Source: Symbiodinium natans
Lineage: Eukaryota; Sar; Dinophyceae; Suessiales; Symbiodiniaceae
Reading direction: 5' to 3'
Assembly (NCBI GenBank): GCA_905221605.1
Contig: CAJNDS010001480.1
Span: forward strand, 186,001 to 250,000
Length of the DNA stretch: 64,000 bases
This document shows positions 1 through 10,912 of the stretch, one piece after another. Numbering within the stretch: position 1 is the stretch's first letter; each line of letters begins with the position of its first letter. The translations under genes and the position numbers were made by a program. The notes beneath the pieces were generated by a model that was not told the origin of the DNA, made no database searches, and saw only the letters and a list, made by a program, of their open reading frames with translations.

Positions 1-30
1 CCTTAGTTTTTGAAAAGTCCCGTGCTTGCA

Positions 31-105
31 CCCTGAACCCTGAACCCTGAACCCTAAACCCTAAACCCTAAACCCTAAACCCTAAACCCTAAACCCTAAA
101 CCCCT
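31..105. repeat. CCCTAAA telomere-type array
   Basis: About ten heptamers, the first few CCCTGAA and the rest perfect CCCTAAA. Internal to the sequence, not a chromosome end, because unique DNA lies on both sides. Related short blocks follow at 207-285 and, reversed, at 430-470. Confidence 0.9.
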
Positions 106-1975
106 CACTCCCAACACCTTAGACTGCCTTTCCGGAAAGGTTTGGGCTCGACGACAGGGCGCCGAGCTCGATGTGGGTTGGGGATGGTTGGAGTTCAGGA
201 ATCACCCTCAACCCTGAACCCCAAAACCCCCAAACTCCTAGGCCCTAAGCCCTGAACCCTAAACCCTAAACCCCAAACCCCTAAACCAAGACCCTTGGTA
301 TAGAGCTTACGCGATGCGGAATGGGGCCCTCGGCTTGCTATTGACTTCGTCCTGCCGAATACTTGCAAGGTATGTTCCCACCTGCACCTAGAGGCTTCCT
401 AGAAACCCTCAGGAACTTGTTGAGGGTTGAGGGTTTAGGGCTTAGGGTTTAGGGTTTAGTGTTGAGGGTTAGCATAATGTAGATATCCTGGACATTTCTC
501 TAAGGGTATATATGTTCATACGTATGTATAGAATCCTCTTCGTCCCTGACCTTTCGATGACCACGGCTGCGCATGAGACAAGCCCCGTGGACAGATACGG
601 GTCACACAGCGAAGTGCTCAGCCGTTCCCCGGGGCTCCAAGAACCCAGCGTGCCGAAGAAACTCGCACGCTGGAGATACGGCCACGGGACAGCTGGCAAT
701 CTCCCCCCTCCCCCCCACTCAAAAAAAACAAAAACAAAAGCAAAAGATAAGGTTTGGGGGTTTTGGGTTTGGGGTTTCGGGTTTAGGGTCTAGGGTGTAG
801 GGTTTAGGGTTAGGGGGTGTTGGGGTAGGGTTTAATCATGAGGTTTCTTAGATGGGTAGTTGCGAAGCCGGCATCTGCGCGCCATGAGAGCGAACGGCAG
901 GTTGACATGTCGATGAACCCTAATTCAACCCGACACCCTCGGCTCGCCACGTCAAGCGTTCACCTCTTCCCTGTACTCAACGAAGTGAGCAAGACGAAGT
1001 GCTCATGATGCCCATGTCGCTTAAGACGAGCCCACACCCTGAACCCTGCAACCCTCCGATCTTGTCACCCCTACACCACCCCAACCCCTAAACCCTGCAC
1101 CACCCTGAGGCGAGGACGCGTCAACAGCCCATATCTTTGCGAGGCGGCAGGACGGGCAGAGTGGTGGCCTGCAGTGACCGTATGAGCTCATATAAACTGC
1201 CGCGCTCTCTTCGTGCAAACAGGACGGACAACACAGCTGGAGTGACGTGCCTGGGACCTGCTTCAGCATCACTCTAAACCCCTAAACCCCTACATGGTAG
1301 ATTAGGGTCCATCTGGAGTACCCTAAATAGTAGGCCTAATAGTATCCTCACAAAAATAGCTGGGATGCTGGTGACTGGTTGTGTCAAACCGTGTCCTCAA
1401 GTGGCAGCGTCCTCCTCAAATCAGTCAACTAAACCCGAAAGCCTTCAAAGACCCACCCGAATCCCCACGAAGCCCGACAAGTCCTAAGAAGGACCTAAAC
1501 CGCCAGCATCCAGCTGGAGGGACGTCAGGAATCCTGCCAACATTCGCGCGAGGGCTTAGGGTTCAGGATTAGGCCTTGGCATACATTCAAAGACATCCTC
1601 CGTTGCCCAACTACTACACCCTGTTCCTCTGCTTGCCTAGACCTCCAAACGACCCAAAGCCTAAAGCCTGAACCCTGAACCCTGAACCCTGGACAGGTGT
1701 TTGCTGTTTGACCGGATCACCGTCGATGCATTCAGGGGCCAAGCTGCCATAGCACCCCAAAACCCCCAAACCCCCAACCTGGTCTTTCCCAAACTGGCCT
1801 CCCCCCCCCCCATCCGAAATGCCCTCTTCCATGATTAGAGGACCCCCCCCCCCCCCCCCTCAAAAAAAAAAACAAACAGAAAACAACATAATGAAAACAA
1901 AAACACAGTAAGAAAGTAGTCCCATTTTCAGAATCCCCGATAGGGCTTAAGGTTTTGGGGCAGTTGTGTTCGCAG

Positions 1976-2062
1976 GTCTTCGCCCTGGCAAATGCTCTCG
2001 CCCAGTTCGAGCAGCTGGAAGGGAGCGCCAGACAACGAAGTGCTTGGCCTACAGAAAACTAA
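1976..2062 (+). CDS. Candidate exon, hypothetical
   Basis: Starts after GTTCGCAG and reads VFALANALAQFEQLEGSARQ, an Ala/Gln-rich helix-like peptide, before a TAA. The product is unknown. The flanks are weak and do not follow the usual CCCTAAA-left, TTTAGGG-right order. The frame could be open by chance. Confidence 0.35.
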   Translation, partial: VFALANALAQFEQLEGSARQRSAWPTEN

Positions 2063-2460
2063 GCCCTATACCCTATAAACCCTATAAACCCAAAATCCTA
2101 AACCCTACCCTAAACCCTAAACCCTAAACCAGCATTCCCACCCACCACCCCTCTTCATCGATACGTACCGGGAATACTACAGGGTTTAGGGGAGACTCAT
2201 TTTCGGGTTAAGGTATAAGCGTTTCCAGAGTTTCGCTCTGGTTTGGGAGCGAAGGACACTCCTCCACCCCTAGCAGAGACACATGTATATACACATACAT
2301 ACCTATACAGATCTATATATAAGTATATATAATATACATAACAGAATTCCCAATGTACTTGCACTCATATGGGTTTTTTCTTACTTTTCGGCTTGAACCC
2401 TAAAACCCTAAACCCTAAACCCTAAACCCTAAACCCTAAAGCCTAAACCCTAAACCCTAA

Positions 2461-2529
2461 CCTCGAGGCTTCTGCAAGTCCAACGGCTTGATCCAGCCAG
2501 TCCTGCAGCATCTCGGCACAGCCTCCAAG
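2461..2529 (-). CDS. Candidate minus-strand exon, hypothetical
   Basis: On the minus strand the island reads LGGCAEMLQDWLDQAVGLAE, an amphipathic-helix-like peptide of 23 codons. CCCTAAA repeats lie directly left (2397-2460) and TTTAGGG directly right (2540-2572), the same flanks as the J-domain exons. The plus-strand frames are poorer. The product is unknown. Confidence 0.33.
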
Positions 2530-2769
2530 CCCTAAGTTCGGGTTTAGGGTTTAGGGTTTAGGGCTTAGGGCTTAGGGCTGAGGGCTGAGGGCATAGGGTG
2601 CTGCGCAAGCCGAGCGGCTAGCCAATGTCGAATACAGCCCTGAGACCATCCTCAGCCTCGTGGCTGGGGCGGTAGGCCTAGCCAGGTTTGCGAACCTAAG
2701 AGACTTGGGGTGCTCCAATGTGGGGCAAAGGTCAAGTGCGACCTCAATTCCGCAGGTGGTTTGCCTTGA

Positions 2770-3042
2770 TTGGGGCAGTTGGCAGGAGTGGGGACTCTCC
2801 ACACTTCCCAAACAAGAAAAGAGCCGGAGGTCTCTGGAGGCTGGTGTCAAACCACGCCTTGCCAGGACGCCAAGCGCTCCGCAAAGCAAGCGCAGAAAGA
2901 TAAGCTGATGGCAGATGCCCTGCTGAGGGGACGGGTTACCTTCAGTGAGACATTGCCAACGGAGACATACCGCTTGATGAATCGCCGGCAACGATTCTGC
3001 TTGGATATCAACTATGCATCGTTGTTGAAGGAGACTTGTTGA
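2770..3042 (+). CDS. Open frame with coding-like 3' half, hypothetical
   Basis: A 90-codon open frame whose second half (from about 2866) is rich in charged residues (for example RSAKQAQKDKLMADALLRGR) and ends in TGA after SLLKETC. There is no ATG at the start, so the left end is probably a splice junction; CCGCAG at about 2755 is one candidate acceptor. No family is recognised. Overlapping open frames on both strands reduce confidence. Confidence 0.35.
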   Translation: MGQLAGVGTLHTSQTRKEPEVSGGWCQTTPCQDAKRSAKQAQKDKLMADALLRGRVTFSETLPTETYRLMNRRQRFCLDINYASLLKETC

Positions 3043-3246
3043 GGATTGGTGTCAATTACGTGAGTCTACCGAGATCTGTTCTTGTTGCTTCTGGGGGCTT
3101 GTGCTTACAGTTTGTTGCTGTAGGGTTCGGGTTTGGGGGCTTAGGGTTTGGGGTTTCAGGTGTTTGGGGTAGGTGCTTGGGGTGTAGGGTTTAAGCATAA
3201 TCAGGGTTTATATTTTTTTAAATACAGGGGTTGAACCCTTTTTTAC

Positions 3247-3487
3247 AAGGGTAGGGTTTAGGGTTTAGGGTTTAGGGTTTAGGGTTTAGGGTTTAGGGTT
3301 TAGGGTTTAGGGTTTAGGGTTTAGGGTTTAGGGTTTAGGGTTTAGGGTTTAGGGTTTAGGGTTTAGGGTCTAGGGTGTAGGGTTTAGGGTTTAGGGTTTT
3401 GGGTTTTGGGTTTAGGGTTTAGGGTTTAGGGTTTAGGGTTTAGGGTTTAGGGTTTAGGGTTTCGGGTTTCGGGTTTTGGGTTACGGT
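3247..3487. repeat. Long TTTAGGG array with variants
   Basis: Over thirty TTTAGGG units. The last third mixes TTTTGGG, TTTCGGG and TGTAGGG. One of the longest arrays in the window. Confidence 0.95.
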
Positions 3488-3787
3488 TAGGGTTGAACCG
3501 ACCTCCCAAAACAACTTTCGAAAACTCTCGGTGTTGTACGGTGAAGCCCTAAACCCCTGAAGCCTTAAACCCTAAAGCCCCGAACTATGCCACAAGACTC
3601 GCCCTAAACCCTAACGACACACACACACACACACTCAACCCTGAACCCGAAAGCCTACAACCTAAACCCTAAACCCTACACTCGAAAGCCCCAGAAGCAA
3701 ACCAAACTGAAGAAAAGGCGGCCTAAACCCTAAACCCTAAACTCTAAACCCTAAACCCTAAACCTAAACCCAAACAAAACAGCAAAC

Positions 3788-3868
3788 GAAAGGCGGCTGG
3801 AAAGTGCTCGGCAGCAGCTGAGACGGTCGCTGTTGGATCTGGGCTGCCGGTCCCAGGAGGAGCTCAAA
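3788..3868 (+). CDS. Candidate exon, helical charged peptide
   Basis: Reads ERRLESARQQLRRSLLDLG and ends SQEELK before a GTAGGG donor. It is flanked by CCCTAAA (3722-3772) and TTTAGGG (3888-3916). The Arg/Glu/Gln/Leu composition suggests a coiled coil or amphipathic helix. The product is unknown. Its 3' end with the donor is duplicated at 3927-3953. Confidence 0.42.
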
Positions 3869-3953
3869 GTAGGGTTTTCTTTGGGGGTTTAGGGTTTAGG
3901 GTTTAGGGTTTAGGGTTGAACCCTAAACCCAGGAGGAACTCAAAGTAGGGTTT
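3852..3953. repeat. Exon-end duplication around a telomeric fold-back
   Basis: CCCAGGAGGAGCTCAAAGTA at 3852 recurs as CCCAGGAGGAACTCAAAGTA at 3927. Between them are four TTTAGGG copies followed directly by CCCTAAA. Confidence 0.75.
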
Positions 3954-4559
3954 CTGGGGTCGGGGGGGGACTTAGGGGTTTAGGGTTTAGGGGTGCAGGA
4001 TTTCCCTGTACCCCCCCCCCCCCCCCACCTCTATCAAAAGTTCGAAAGTAATACTTGTAAAGGATGAAGAGATCATCAGAGTTCAGAAAAGAAATAGCGT
4101 GCTCAGCATTAAGGGGCCTTAGGCTTGGAGCAGTTTAGTTGTTTGAGACATGTGGCTGAAGGCATGAAGGTTTACGCTTCAGGTTAGGCTCTAGGTCTTT
4201 AGGGTTCGTTTCGGCGTTAGGGTTTAGGGTTTAGGGTTTAGGGTTTGGGGTTTGGGGTTTGGGGTTTAGGGTTTAAGGTTCAGAGTCTTACAGCTTCGGG
4301 CTCTGGATTTGAGGCTTCAGTTTTTCTTTACGCGATTTGAGGGTCTAAGTATACGTCACACTGGACTTTCCAGGCCTTTTGTGCTTCGCAGTCTTAATTG
4401 TTCCAATTCCGAACCGAAATCACCAGCCCCCCACACCGCCAATTCCTAAAGTCCTATCAAAATCGGGTTGGAAGCATTTGGGGCGTATGGGAATGCCTTG
4501 GAAGCGCTCAAAATCTAAACCCCTAAGTCCCTACAACCCTAAATCCCCAACCCCAAGCC

Positions 4560-5010
4560 CTATACCCTAAACCCAAGAGCCAGTAGGTACACCGTAAGCC
4601 CATAAGTCCTCAACCCTATAAACCTTGTAAGCGCTCCCTGAGCGTTATAAACCCTATAATAAATTCAAACAGACCCTTTCATTCCTATAACGCTCTAAGC
4701 GCAAAAAACCCTTAAGCCCTACCCCCTATGAACCCTACAAACCCCCAAGCCCCAAACCCATAACTCCCCATAACTCCCCATAACTCCCCATAAGCCCCAT
4801 ACAGCGTACTAACCCTGTAAACCCAAAGGCCCAAAGCACCCTATAAACCCTAAGCCCTAAACACCCTAAACCTCATAAACCCTAAGTCCTAGGCCCTAAA
4901 CACCCGACCCTCAACCCTAAACCCTTAAAACCTACAAACCCTTGAAACCCTGAACCCCATGAACCCTAAACCCTCAACCCTATGAAGCCCGAAGGCCTAA
5001 GCACCCTAAA
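4560..5010. repeat. Degenerate CCCTATAA/CCCTAAA region
   Basis: Loose repeats of CCCTATAAACC, CCCTAAA and a short tandem TAACTCCCCA (x3-4 at 4758-4792). No coding signal. Confidence 0.75.
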
Positions 5011-5073
5011 GTATAGGGTTCAGGGTTTAGGGTTTAGGGTTTAGGGTTTAGGGTTTAGGGTTTAGGGTTTAGT

Positions 5074-5145
5074 AAGCGTTTAGAGCTGCTGCGCCAGGCC
5101 GAGGCTGCCGGCACGGGGGAGGAGGAAGGCCCCCTCGGTGTCTGA
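5074..5145 (+). CDS. Candidate terminal exon, hypothetical
   Basis: Reads KRLELLRQAEAAGTGEEEG and ends in TGA. The acceptor could be the TTTAG of the preceding telomeric array (5018-5072). TTTAGGG repeats lie on both sides, an exception to the usual orientation rule. The product is unknown. Confidence 0.33.
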   Translation, partial: KRLELLRQAEAAGTGEEEGPLGV

Positions 5146-5453
5146 AGTCGACCCTTTTGAAGCCGGAAGTGGGCAGCCTTGTTAGGGGTTTAGGGTTTGG
5201 GGTTTGGGTTAGGGTTTCGGGTGTTTCGGGTTTTGGGGTTTTGGGTTTGGGGTTCAGGGTTTGGGGTGTTTCGGGTGTTTTGAGGGTGTTTATGTGGATT
5301 ACTTCGGTTCAGCCTCGGCAAGGAAGGGCCGACTTACTGGACCAACTCTAGCTCAGGGACTTAAACCCTGAACCCTAAACCCCTGTTCCTAAGCCCCGAA
5401 GCCCTAAACCATGGACACACCCAAAACCCTACAGCCTCAACACCCTACAGCCC

Positions 5454-5636
5454 CAAACCCCAGAACCCTAAACCCCAAACCCTAAACCCCAAACCCTAAG
5501 CCCCAAACCCTGAACCCCAAACCCCAAACTCTCAACCCCAAACCCTAAACCCTAAACCCCAATTCCCAATTCCCAAACCCCAAACCCCAAACCCCAAACC
5601 CCAAACCCCAAACCCTAGCCCTAAACCCTAAACCTT
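5454..5636. repeat. CCCTAAA/CCCCAAA array
   Basis: Alternating runs of CCCTAAA and CCCCAAA; the last eight or so units are mostly CCCCAAA, showing local spread of a variant. Precedes the candidate exon at 5637. Confidence 0.9.
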
Positions 5637-5735
5637 GAAAGGCTTGCGAGACAACCTGGAGTCTGCGTGGCCAGTGATCCAGACCATGCTCTCCTTCGCG
5701 CAGCCATCGCTGAAGTTCGGGGAATGTCAGACAAG
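5637..5735 (+). CDS. Candidate exon, hypothetical
   Basis: A 99-nt island between CCCTAAA/CCCCAAA repeats (5454-5636) and TTTAGGG (5739-5766). One frame reads ERLARQPGVCVASDPDHALL and reaches AAG|GTTCAG, a GT donor. A second frame (LRDNLESAWPVIQTMLSFAQ) is also open, so the frame choice is not settled. The product is unknown. Confidence 0.35.
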
Positions 5736-6296
5736 GTTCAGGGGTTTAGGGTTTAGGGTTTAGGGTGGTTTGGGGCTTATAAGGGTTCAGGCTTGGTTAA
5801 GGGTTTAGGGCTTAGGGATGTTTAGGGTTTAGGGCTCAAGGCTAGTTGAGGGTGGTTTAGGGTGTACTGCAGTCGCAACTATGAGGGGACTCAACGATGA
5901 TTTAGCTGGGTTTGGGGTTAGGGTTTAGGGTTCAGGGTTTAAGGTTTAGGGTTTGTGGCCGTACAACTGTCGCATGGCCTATCCCAGGAAACTGGACACG
6001 TTTGGCTTAAGGAGTTGAGGCTTCATGGTGTTTTAAGGTTTGGGTTTAGGGTTTTAGGGTTTAGGGTTTAGGGTTTAGGTTGTTTAAGGTTTGGGGAACT
6101 CATGAACCCCTCAGACCCCCAACACCTAAGCGACCGCACCTTTGGTGTCGCTTCGGGAACACTAGCTCCTGCTATCCTTGCTGCTTCATCAAGTCCAATG
6201 AAAGTCCACCGAGTAGGTTTAGGGTTTCGGGCTTAGGTCACGGCAACCCTCAACCTTGAATGAGGCTCTTCACGAACCCCTAAACCTACACCCTAG

Positions 6297-6418
6297 TTAC
6301 CTAAACCCTAACTCCTAAACCCTCAACCCTCAGCCCTAAACCCTAAACCCTAAACCCTCAACCCTCAACCCTAAACCCTAAACCCTAAACCCTAAACCCT
6401 AAACCCTAAACCCTACCC
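6297..6418. repeat. CCCTAAA array
   Basis: CCCTAAA with interspersed CCCTCAA units, ending in about seven perfect copies before a candidate exon. Confidence 0.9.
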
Positions 6419-6426
6419 CTCAACAG

Positions 6427-6530
6427 CGCTTTGTTGTGAATCTCCAAGCACCAGAAGCTCACAAGCCTTCCAGGTATGGCTGGAACCTGGGCAGGCGTTT
6501 TCCTCAGCCGACAGAACGGTTGTCTCAGGG
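6427..6530 (+). CDS. Candidate exon, hypothetical
   Basis: Follows CAACAG and reads RFVVNLQAPEAHKPSRYGWN onward to CAG before TTTAGGG-like DNA. CCCTAAA repeats precede it (6297-6418). The product is unknown and there is no recognised domain. Confidence 0.3.
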
Positions 6531-6959
6531 CTTAGGGTTTAGGATCTTAGGGTTCAGGGGATGAGGTTTAACCTAAATTTAAGGGTGTTTAGGGATTAAG
6601 TCTCAGGGCTTATTAGGGTTTAGGGATTTTAAGGTTCAGGGGTTGAGTTTAAGGGTTTAGGCTGTATGTCTGACGCCTATTCTGAGCTTCGCCGCGTTAA
6701 GCCTGCACCTGGTAACAAATCTCGCTGGCGCTGTGCTAGGTGGCAGAATTCACCCCCTCCAAACGCCACAGCCTTCAATAAGTCCTAGACCCCGAACCCC
6801 TCCCCAAAACTAAACTCTACACCCAAACCCTATGTAAACCCCAAAACAGAACCCCAACCCTAATCCCAACCCTAATCCCCAAACCCCAGATGAACTCCTA
6901 AACCCCAAACACGCAGCCCCAAATTGGGGACTCGGTCTCCCGTTGGGATCTGATGATCA

Positions 6960-7105
6960 TATGACACAGGGTTAATATTTCTGTTACTGGTGAGTGTATA
7001 TAAGCTTATCTTTCAATTTTGGTGAGTGTATATACCGGGTGTCCTTTTGGGGGTACAAGAAAAAAATATATATATATATATATACTGAGCCTATATCATA
7101 GGGTA
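6960..7105. mobile_element. Family E element with duplicated unit and TA tract
   Basis: Two GGTGAGTGTATATA units followed by GGGTGTCCTTTTGGGGGTAC, then a TA tract replacing the right end. Confidence 0.55.
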
Positions 7106-7843
7106 CCCGAAAGGGGCTCCTATTTTAGAGCAGGCTGCATACACCCCCCCCCCCCCCCCCCCCCCCCAACTCCTTCAACCCCGAACCCTAAACCGCAAAC
7201 CCCGAAACCCTAAACCGCAAACCCGAAGCCCGAAACCCTAAACCCTGAACCGCGAACCCTGAACCCGGCACCCTAGACCGCAAACCCACACCAACCCCCG
7301 TTAAAAACGAGGTTGGAGGGAGGCAGGAGAGTCAATGCCGGCTGGGCCAAGCCCGCACGGCTGGGAAAGAACTGCGTGCTGGCGGCCTGGCTTGCAAAGG
7401 GTCCTTTGCTACCCGAACTGTGGGGATTGGGGTTTCTCTAAGGGTCCCTTTTGGTGGGATTTTCTAGGGTTCAGGGTTTAGGGTTCAGGGCCTACTACGC
7501 CCACTGCTACCCCAACTTTGGGGGTCTAGGGTGTTCTATCTGGGGTTGTGGGCTTGGGTATTTTGGGGTTTGTGTTGGCGTAGGGTCTGGGGCTTAGGGC
7601 CTATACTACGCCCACCTTGAGGAGTCTTGAAATAACGGTCAGTTTTGGCATCTAGGTAAACCCGAAGCCCTGAACCTTAAACCCTGGTTGTCCCATAGAC
7701 TAGAGGAGAAGGCAGGGTGTCTCAGGGTGGCCTGAACCGTACGGGTTTGTGTTCTATGTGGTTTGGAGTGGTTTTGGCCTTTGGGGCTGTAGGTTTCCCT
7801 AAACCCTAAACCCTAAACCCTAAACGCCCCAAACCATTTTCAG

Positions 7844-7940
7844 GTGGATGAGGATCCCCCTTGCAGTCTCTTGACCTACGTGGAGCTCACCTGCACCGGG
7901 GGCCGCGTTCTGCGAAGTGCCAGCCTGGCGCCAAGGAGGG
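7844..7940 (+). CDS. Candidate exon, hypothetical
   Basis: Starts after ATTTTCAG and reads VDEDPPCSLLTYVELTCTGG then RVLRSASLAPRR. CCCTAAA lies left (7797-7825) and TTTAGGG right (7978-8080). The acceptor is good. The 3' boundary is unclear because the frame stays open to the TAG inside the repeat. The product is unknown. Confidence 0.38.
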
Positions 7941-7944
7941 ATTT

Positions 7945-8880
7945 TGGGATTTTCGGAGGGGCTTTGAAGGAGGTGTTTGGGGTTTAGGGCTTAAGGTTTG
8001 GGCTAGGGTTTAGGGCTAAGGTTTAGGGCTAGGGTTGAGGGCTGGGGTTGAGGGCTAGAGTTTAGGGTGTTTAGGGTTTAGGGCCTAGGGTTTGGAGTGT
8101 ATTCAGGGCTTATATAGGCTAAAGGTTTGGGTTAAGGGCTTGGTTTTTTGGGGCATAAGGTCGCGAAATTGTAGCTACCTTGTTCGCGAGGCGGCCCATG
8201 TCTGGCTAGGGTTTAGGGTGTTCAGGGTTTAGGATTTAGGGACCGCTTGGGTAGTCCCATTCAATGCCAGTTCGCAGAATCACCATGTAACCCTACACCC
8301 TAAACCCTAAACCCCAAACCCGAAACCCCAAACCCCAAACCCTAAACCCCAAACCCCAACTCCCAAACCCTAACCCTAAACCCTTTATTGCTTTTAGGGC
8401 TTCGGGGTGTGGTCTTTGGGGTTTCTTTTTTGGGAGTCAGCCTCAGCTCTGAAGCTAAGAGAAAGGATCCTTTTTTCAATCCCATCACCTTGCATGAAAA
8501 CTTTAAATGCGATATATAAATATAAATAAGAAAATATATACATATATATATATATGTGGGTATATGTCTATATATAAACATATATATATATGTATGATTT
8601 ATGCATGAATATGTATATAATATGTATACACATATTCCTTTATTTATAAAGTGTGTGCGTGGAGGGATAGAAAATAGGGAACCTACACATATATGTACAC
8701 ACACCCACACACGTGTACTGATACCTAAAGTAACGCTCCATGGACAGTAGGGTCCCCTCCACCCCTCCCTTTCGCCCCTTAAGAAGCGCCCATTGCAGGG
8801 TTTTAGGGTTTGGGGCTTAGGGTTTAGGGTTAAGGGCTTGAGGGTTTATGGTTTAGGGTTTAAGGTTTAGGGCTTGGAGT
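7945..8880. other. Gene-free stretch: degenerate TTTAGGG and AT-rich DNA
   Basis: Degenerate TTTAGGG variants (7978-8155), a short CCCTAAA block (8290-8385), an AT-rich microsatellite region (8510-8700) and further variants. The 122-codon minus frame at 8342-8710 crosses the microsatellite and is not accepted. Confidence 0.6.
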
Positions 8881-9076
8881 TAAGGCATGGTGACGCCGCA
8901 GCAGCTGCTCCTGGCTGGCGGTTGCCGTGGCAGCTTCTGGCAGGATGGGCAGGTCCTCCCTGTGTTGTTCTTAGTTGTTCTTGAAGTTCAGGGTCCTAAG
9001 CCCTATTCCCCCTAAGCCCGCGCGACCTGCAAGCCTTGTTTGTCTTTGGGGTAACCCTAAATCCCAAGAGTAGCTG

Positions 9077-9195
9077 AAACAGGGTTTGATTACTGCTATT
9101 GGTGAGTGTGTATAGGGTTAGTCTTGAATTTTTTTGATTGTAGATACTTGGTGTCCTTTTGGGGGTACAAGTACTATAAACCCTACTTCATATGA
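9077..9195. mobile_element. Family E element
   Basis: Reverse-orientation copy: ATTGGTGAGTGTGTATAGGG, GGTGTCCTTTTGGGGGTACA and TAAACCCTACTTCATATGA. Confidence 0.65.
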
Positions 9196-9389
9196 AACGG
9201 GAATCCTTCGGGGGTACAACCTTGGGATGGGGGGTACGAGTCTTGGATCCCTCGAGGATTGGGGCTAAAGGTCTGCAACCACTCTGCAGCCAAGTACCTC
9301 ATCTAACTCCTAAACCCCAAACCCCAAACCCCAAACCCCCTACCCCAAACCCTAAACCCTAAACCCTAAATCCTAAACCCAACCTGCAG

Positions 9390-9520
9390 GGAGACCATGT
9401 TTTTTCCAACTCCTGTTAGCCGGAGATGAGTGTAAAGAGACAAAGGGCCCCCAGCCAATAAGGGCCCTCATGTGTGCCGTCGGTGGCCGAGCTCGGTGTC
9501 ATAAGTCCCTGCACTGTATA
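9390..9520 (+). CDS. Candidate exon, hypothetical
   Basis: Follows ACCTGCAG. One frame stays open across the whole island (FFQLLLAGDECKETKGPQPI and onward), while the other two plus frames have stops. It is flanked by CCCTAAA (9350-9385) and TTTAGGG (9521-9568). The product is unknown. Confidence 0.33.
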
Positions 9521-9838
9521 TTTAGGGTTTGGGGTTTGGGGTTTAGGGTTTTGGGTTTAGGGTTTAGGGCATCTAAAAGGGTTTTGCACAGAAAGTCGGA
9601 ACCCTAAATGCTCAACCCTTGAGCTCCAAATCGCTGGCCCTGTAGGGTCACAGGAGTCCCTGTAGAGGATAAAACCAACCTAACATGTCCCTAAACCCTA
9701 AACCCTAAACCCTAAACCCTAAACATATTTAATCCTGAACCCTCAAAACCCTCCAGCCTCTTAAGCCCGAAGAGCCCTAAATGAAAGCCGCGAACCCCAA
9801 GACCGGAAAACCCACATCAGACCCTCAAACCCCAATGA

Positions 9839-9922
9839 AAAGGGTCCATGTATCTATAAGTTGTCTACTTCGGCCCTAAACCTACTAGAAGGCCCAGGTG
9901 TATACTATATAGGTACGTGGAA
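9839..9922. mobile_element. Family B element, diverged
   Basis: Starts AAGGGTCCATGTATCTATA and ends TATATAGGTACGTGGA; the interior is partly replaced by telomere-like CCCTAAACC. Confidence 0.55.
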
Positions 9923-10012
9923 CAACCCTAAACCCCAAACCCTAAACCCTAACCCCAAACCCTAAACCCTAAACCCTAAACCCTAAAACCAAAGGTAGCA
10001 CGCCTTCCGCAG

Positions 10013-10108
10013 GTGGTCCTGGAGGAGTGGCTTCAGATCCGCGCCGACTACGAGTCCGCGGCGCTCCTAGCAGCTCTGCGCAGCCTGGCGGAATGCCTAA
10101 ATCTTGAA
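10013..10108 (+). CDS. Candidate exon, helical peptide
   Basis: Starts after CTTCCGCAG and reads VVLEEWLQIRADYESAALLA then ALRSLAEC, a strongly helical and coding-like peptide. CCCTAAA repeats (9928-9988) precede it and TTTAGGG (10110-10130) follow. The product is unknown. One of the better non-homologous exon candidates. Confidence 0.45.
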
Positions 10109-10256
10109 AAGGGTTTAGGGTTTAGGGTGTAGGGTTTAAGCTATGAAGTTGTTGCTTGCAGGGTTCGTTCAAGGTGTCTTGTTGGGTCTTGGAGGGGGTT
10201 GTTCAAGAGTTGTGTTGCGGTTTGCAAGTAGGTCTAGTCTTGTTCAGTATCTTAAC

Positions 10257-10370
10257 CTAGGATGCCCAGTAGTGCCCTTATTCCCTTTTTGGCAGGTCTA
10301 GGTTCCCTTACAAAACCCCTTTAAGCAAAAAAGGGCACCCTTCTTCATCCTAGGTTGCTGGGCAACCCAG
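10257..10370. mobile_element. Family C palindromic element, inserted in duplicate copy 1
   Basis: Ends CTAGGATGCCCAGTAGTGCCC and CTAGGTTGCTGGGCAACCCAG, core GTTCCCTTACAAAACCCC. The neighbouring tandem copy (from ~10985) lacks it, giving an empty-site comparison. Confidence 0.75.
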
Positions 10371-10825
10371 CACCTGTTGGTGGTTTCTTGCGTTTTTGAT
10401 TTTCTAGGGGTGGTCCTATCTCTGCTCGACCTCCTAGCTACTCAAGAGAGGTCCTTCAACCTTCGAAGGCAAACCCTGAACTTTAAGCCTCTCAACCCTG
10501 AACCCTAAACCCTAAACCCTAAACCCTAAACCCTAAACCCTAAGCCCTTCCACCCTGAAACCCGAAACCTTAGAGACTTTTGGGTTTTTTAGGCGTCTGG
10601 GCGCTTCTGCCGCCATGATGTCCCATGGTACTTTCAAAAGACCAAAGGCCCAACAACTTCAGAGCTTAAACCCTACACCTTTAAACCCTAAACCCTAAAC
10701 CCTAAGCCCTTTTCAAGATTTAGATTCCCTAGCCCTTACCATGACTTTTGGAAGTCCATTCGTGGTACAGGCGGCACAATAGTCCAGAGCCAATCCTACC
10801 TTAAACCCTAAACCCTAAACCCTAA

Positions 10826-10912
10826 TGTGACTCTGCTCTTACTTTGTTGCCCGGTTGCACATCTGAATCCAAAGAATTCCTTAACGCTGTCATGGAACAA
10901 ATACGGGCTAAA
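10826..10912 (+). CDS. Candidate exon, duplicate copy 1
   Basis: Reads DSALTLLPGCTSESKEFLNA and ends ...RAK before GTTTAGGG, so the telomeric repeat itself would supply the GT donor. The same frame is recognisable in the duplicated copy at 11546 (SALTLLPGCT shared), which supports coding more than an isolated open frame would. CCCTAAA lies left and TTTAGGG right. Confidence 0.4.

Noticed and set aside
31-105. True chromosome end (telomere) at the start of the window
   Set aside because: Arrays are short, occur throughout in both orientations and are followed by unique DNA. None is terminal in the correct orientation.
8342-8710. 122-codon minus frame with Tyr/Ile-rich segments
   Set aside because: It spans an ATATAC microsatellite and telomere variants; no protein-like composition outside them.
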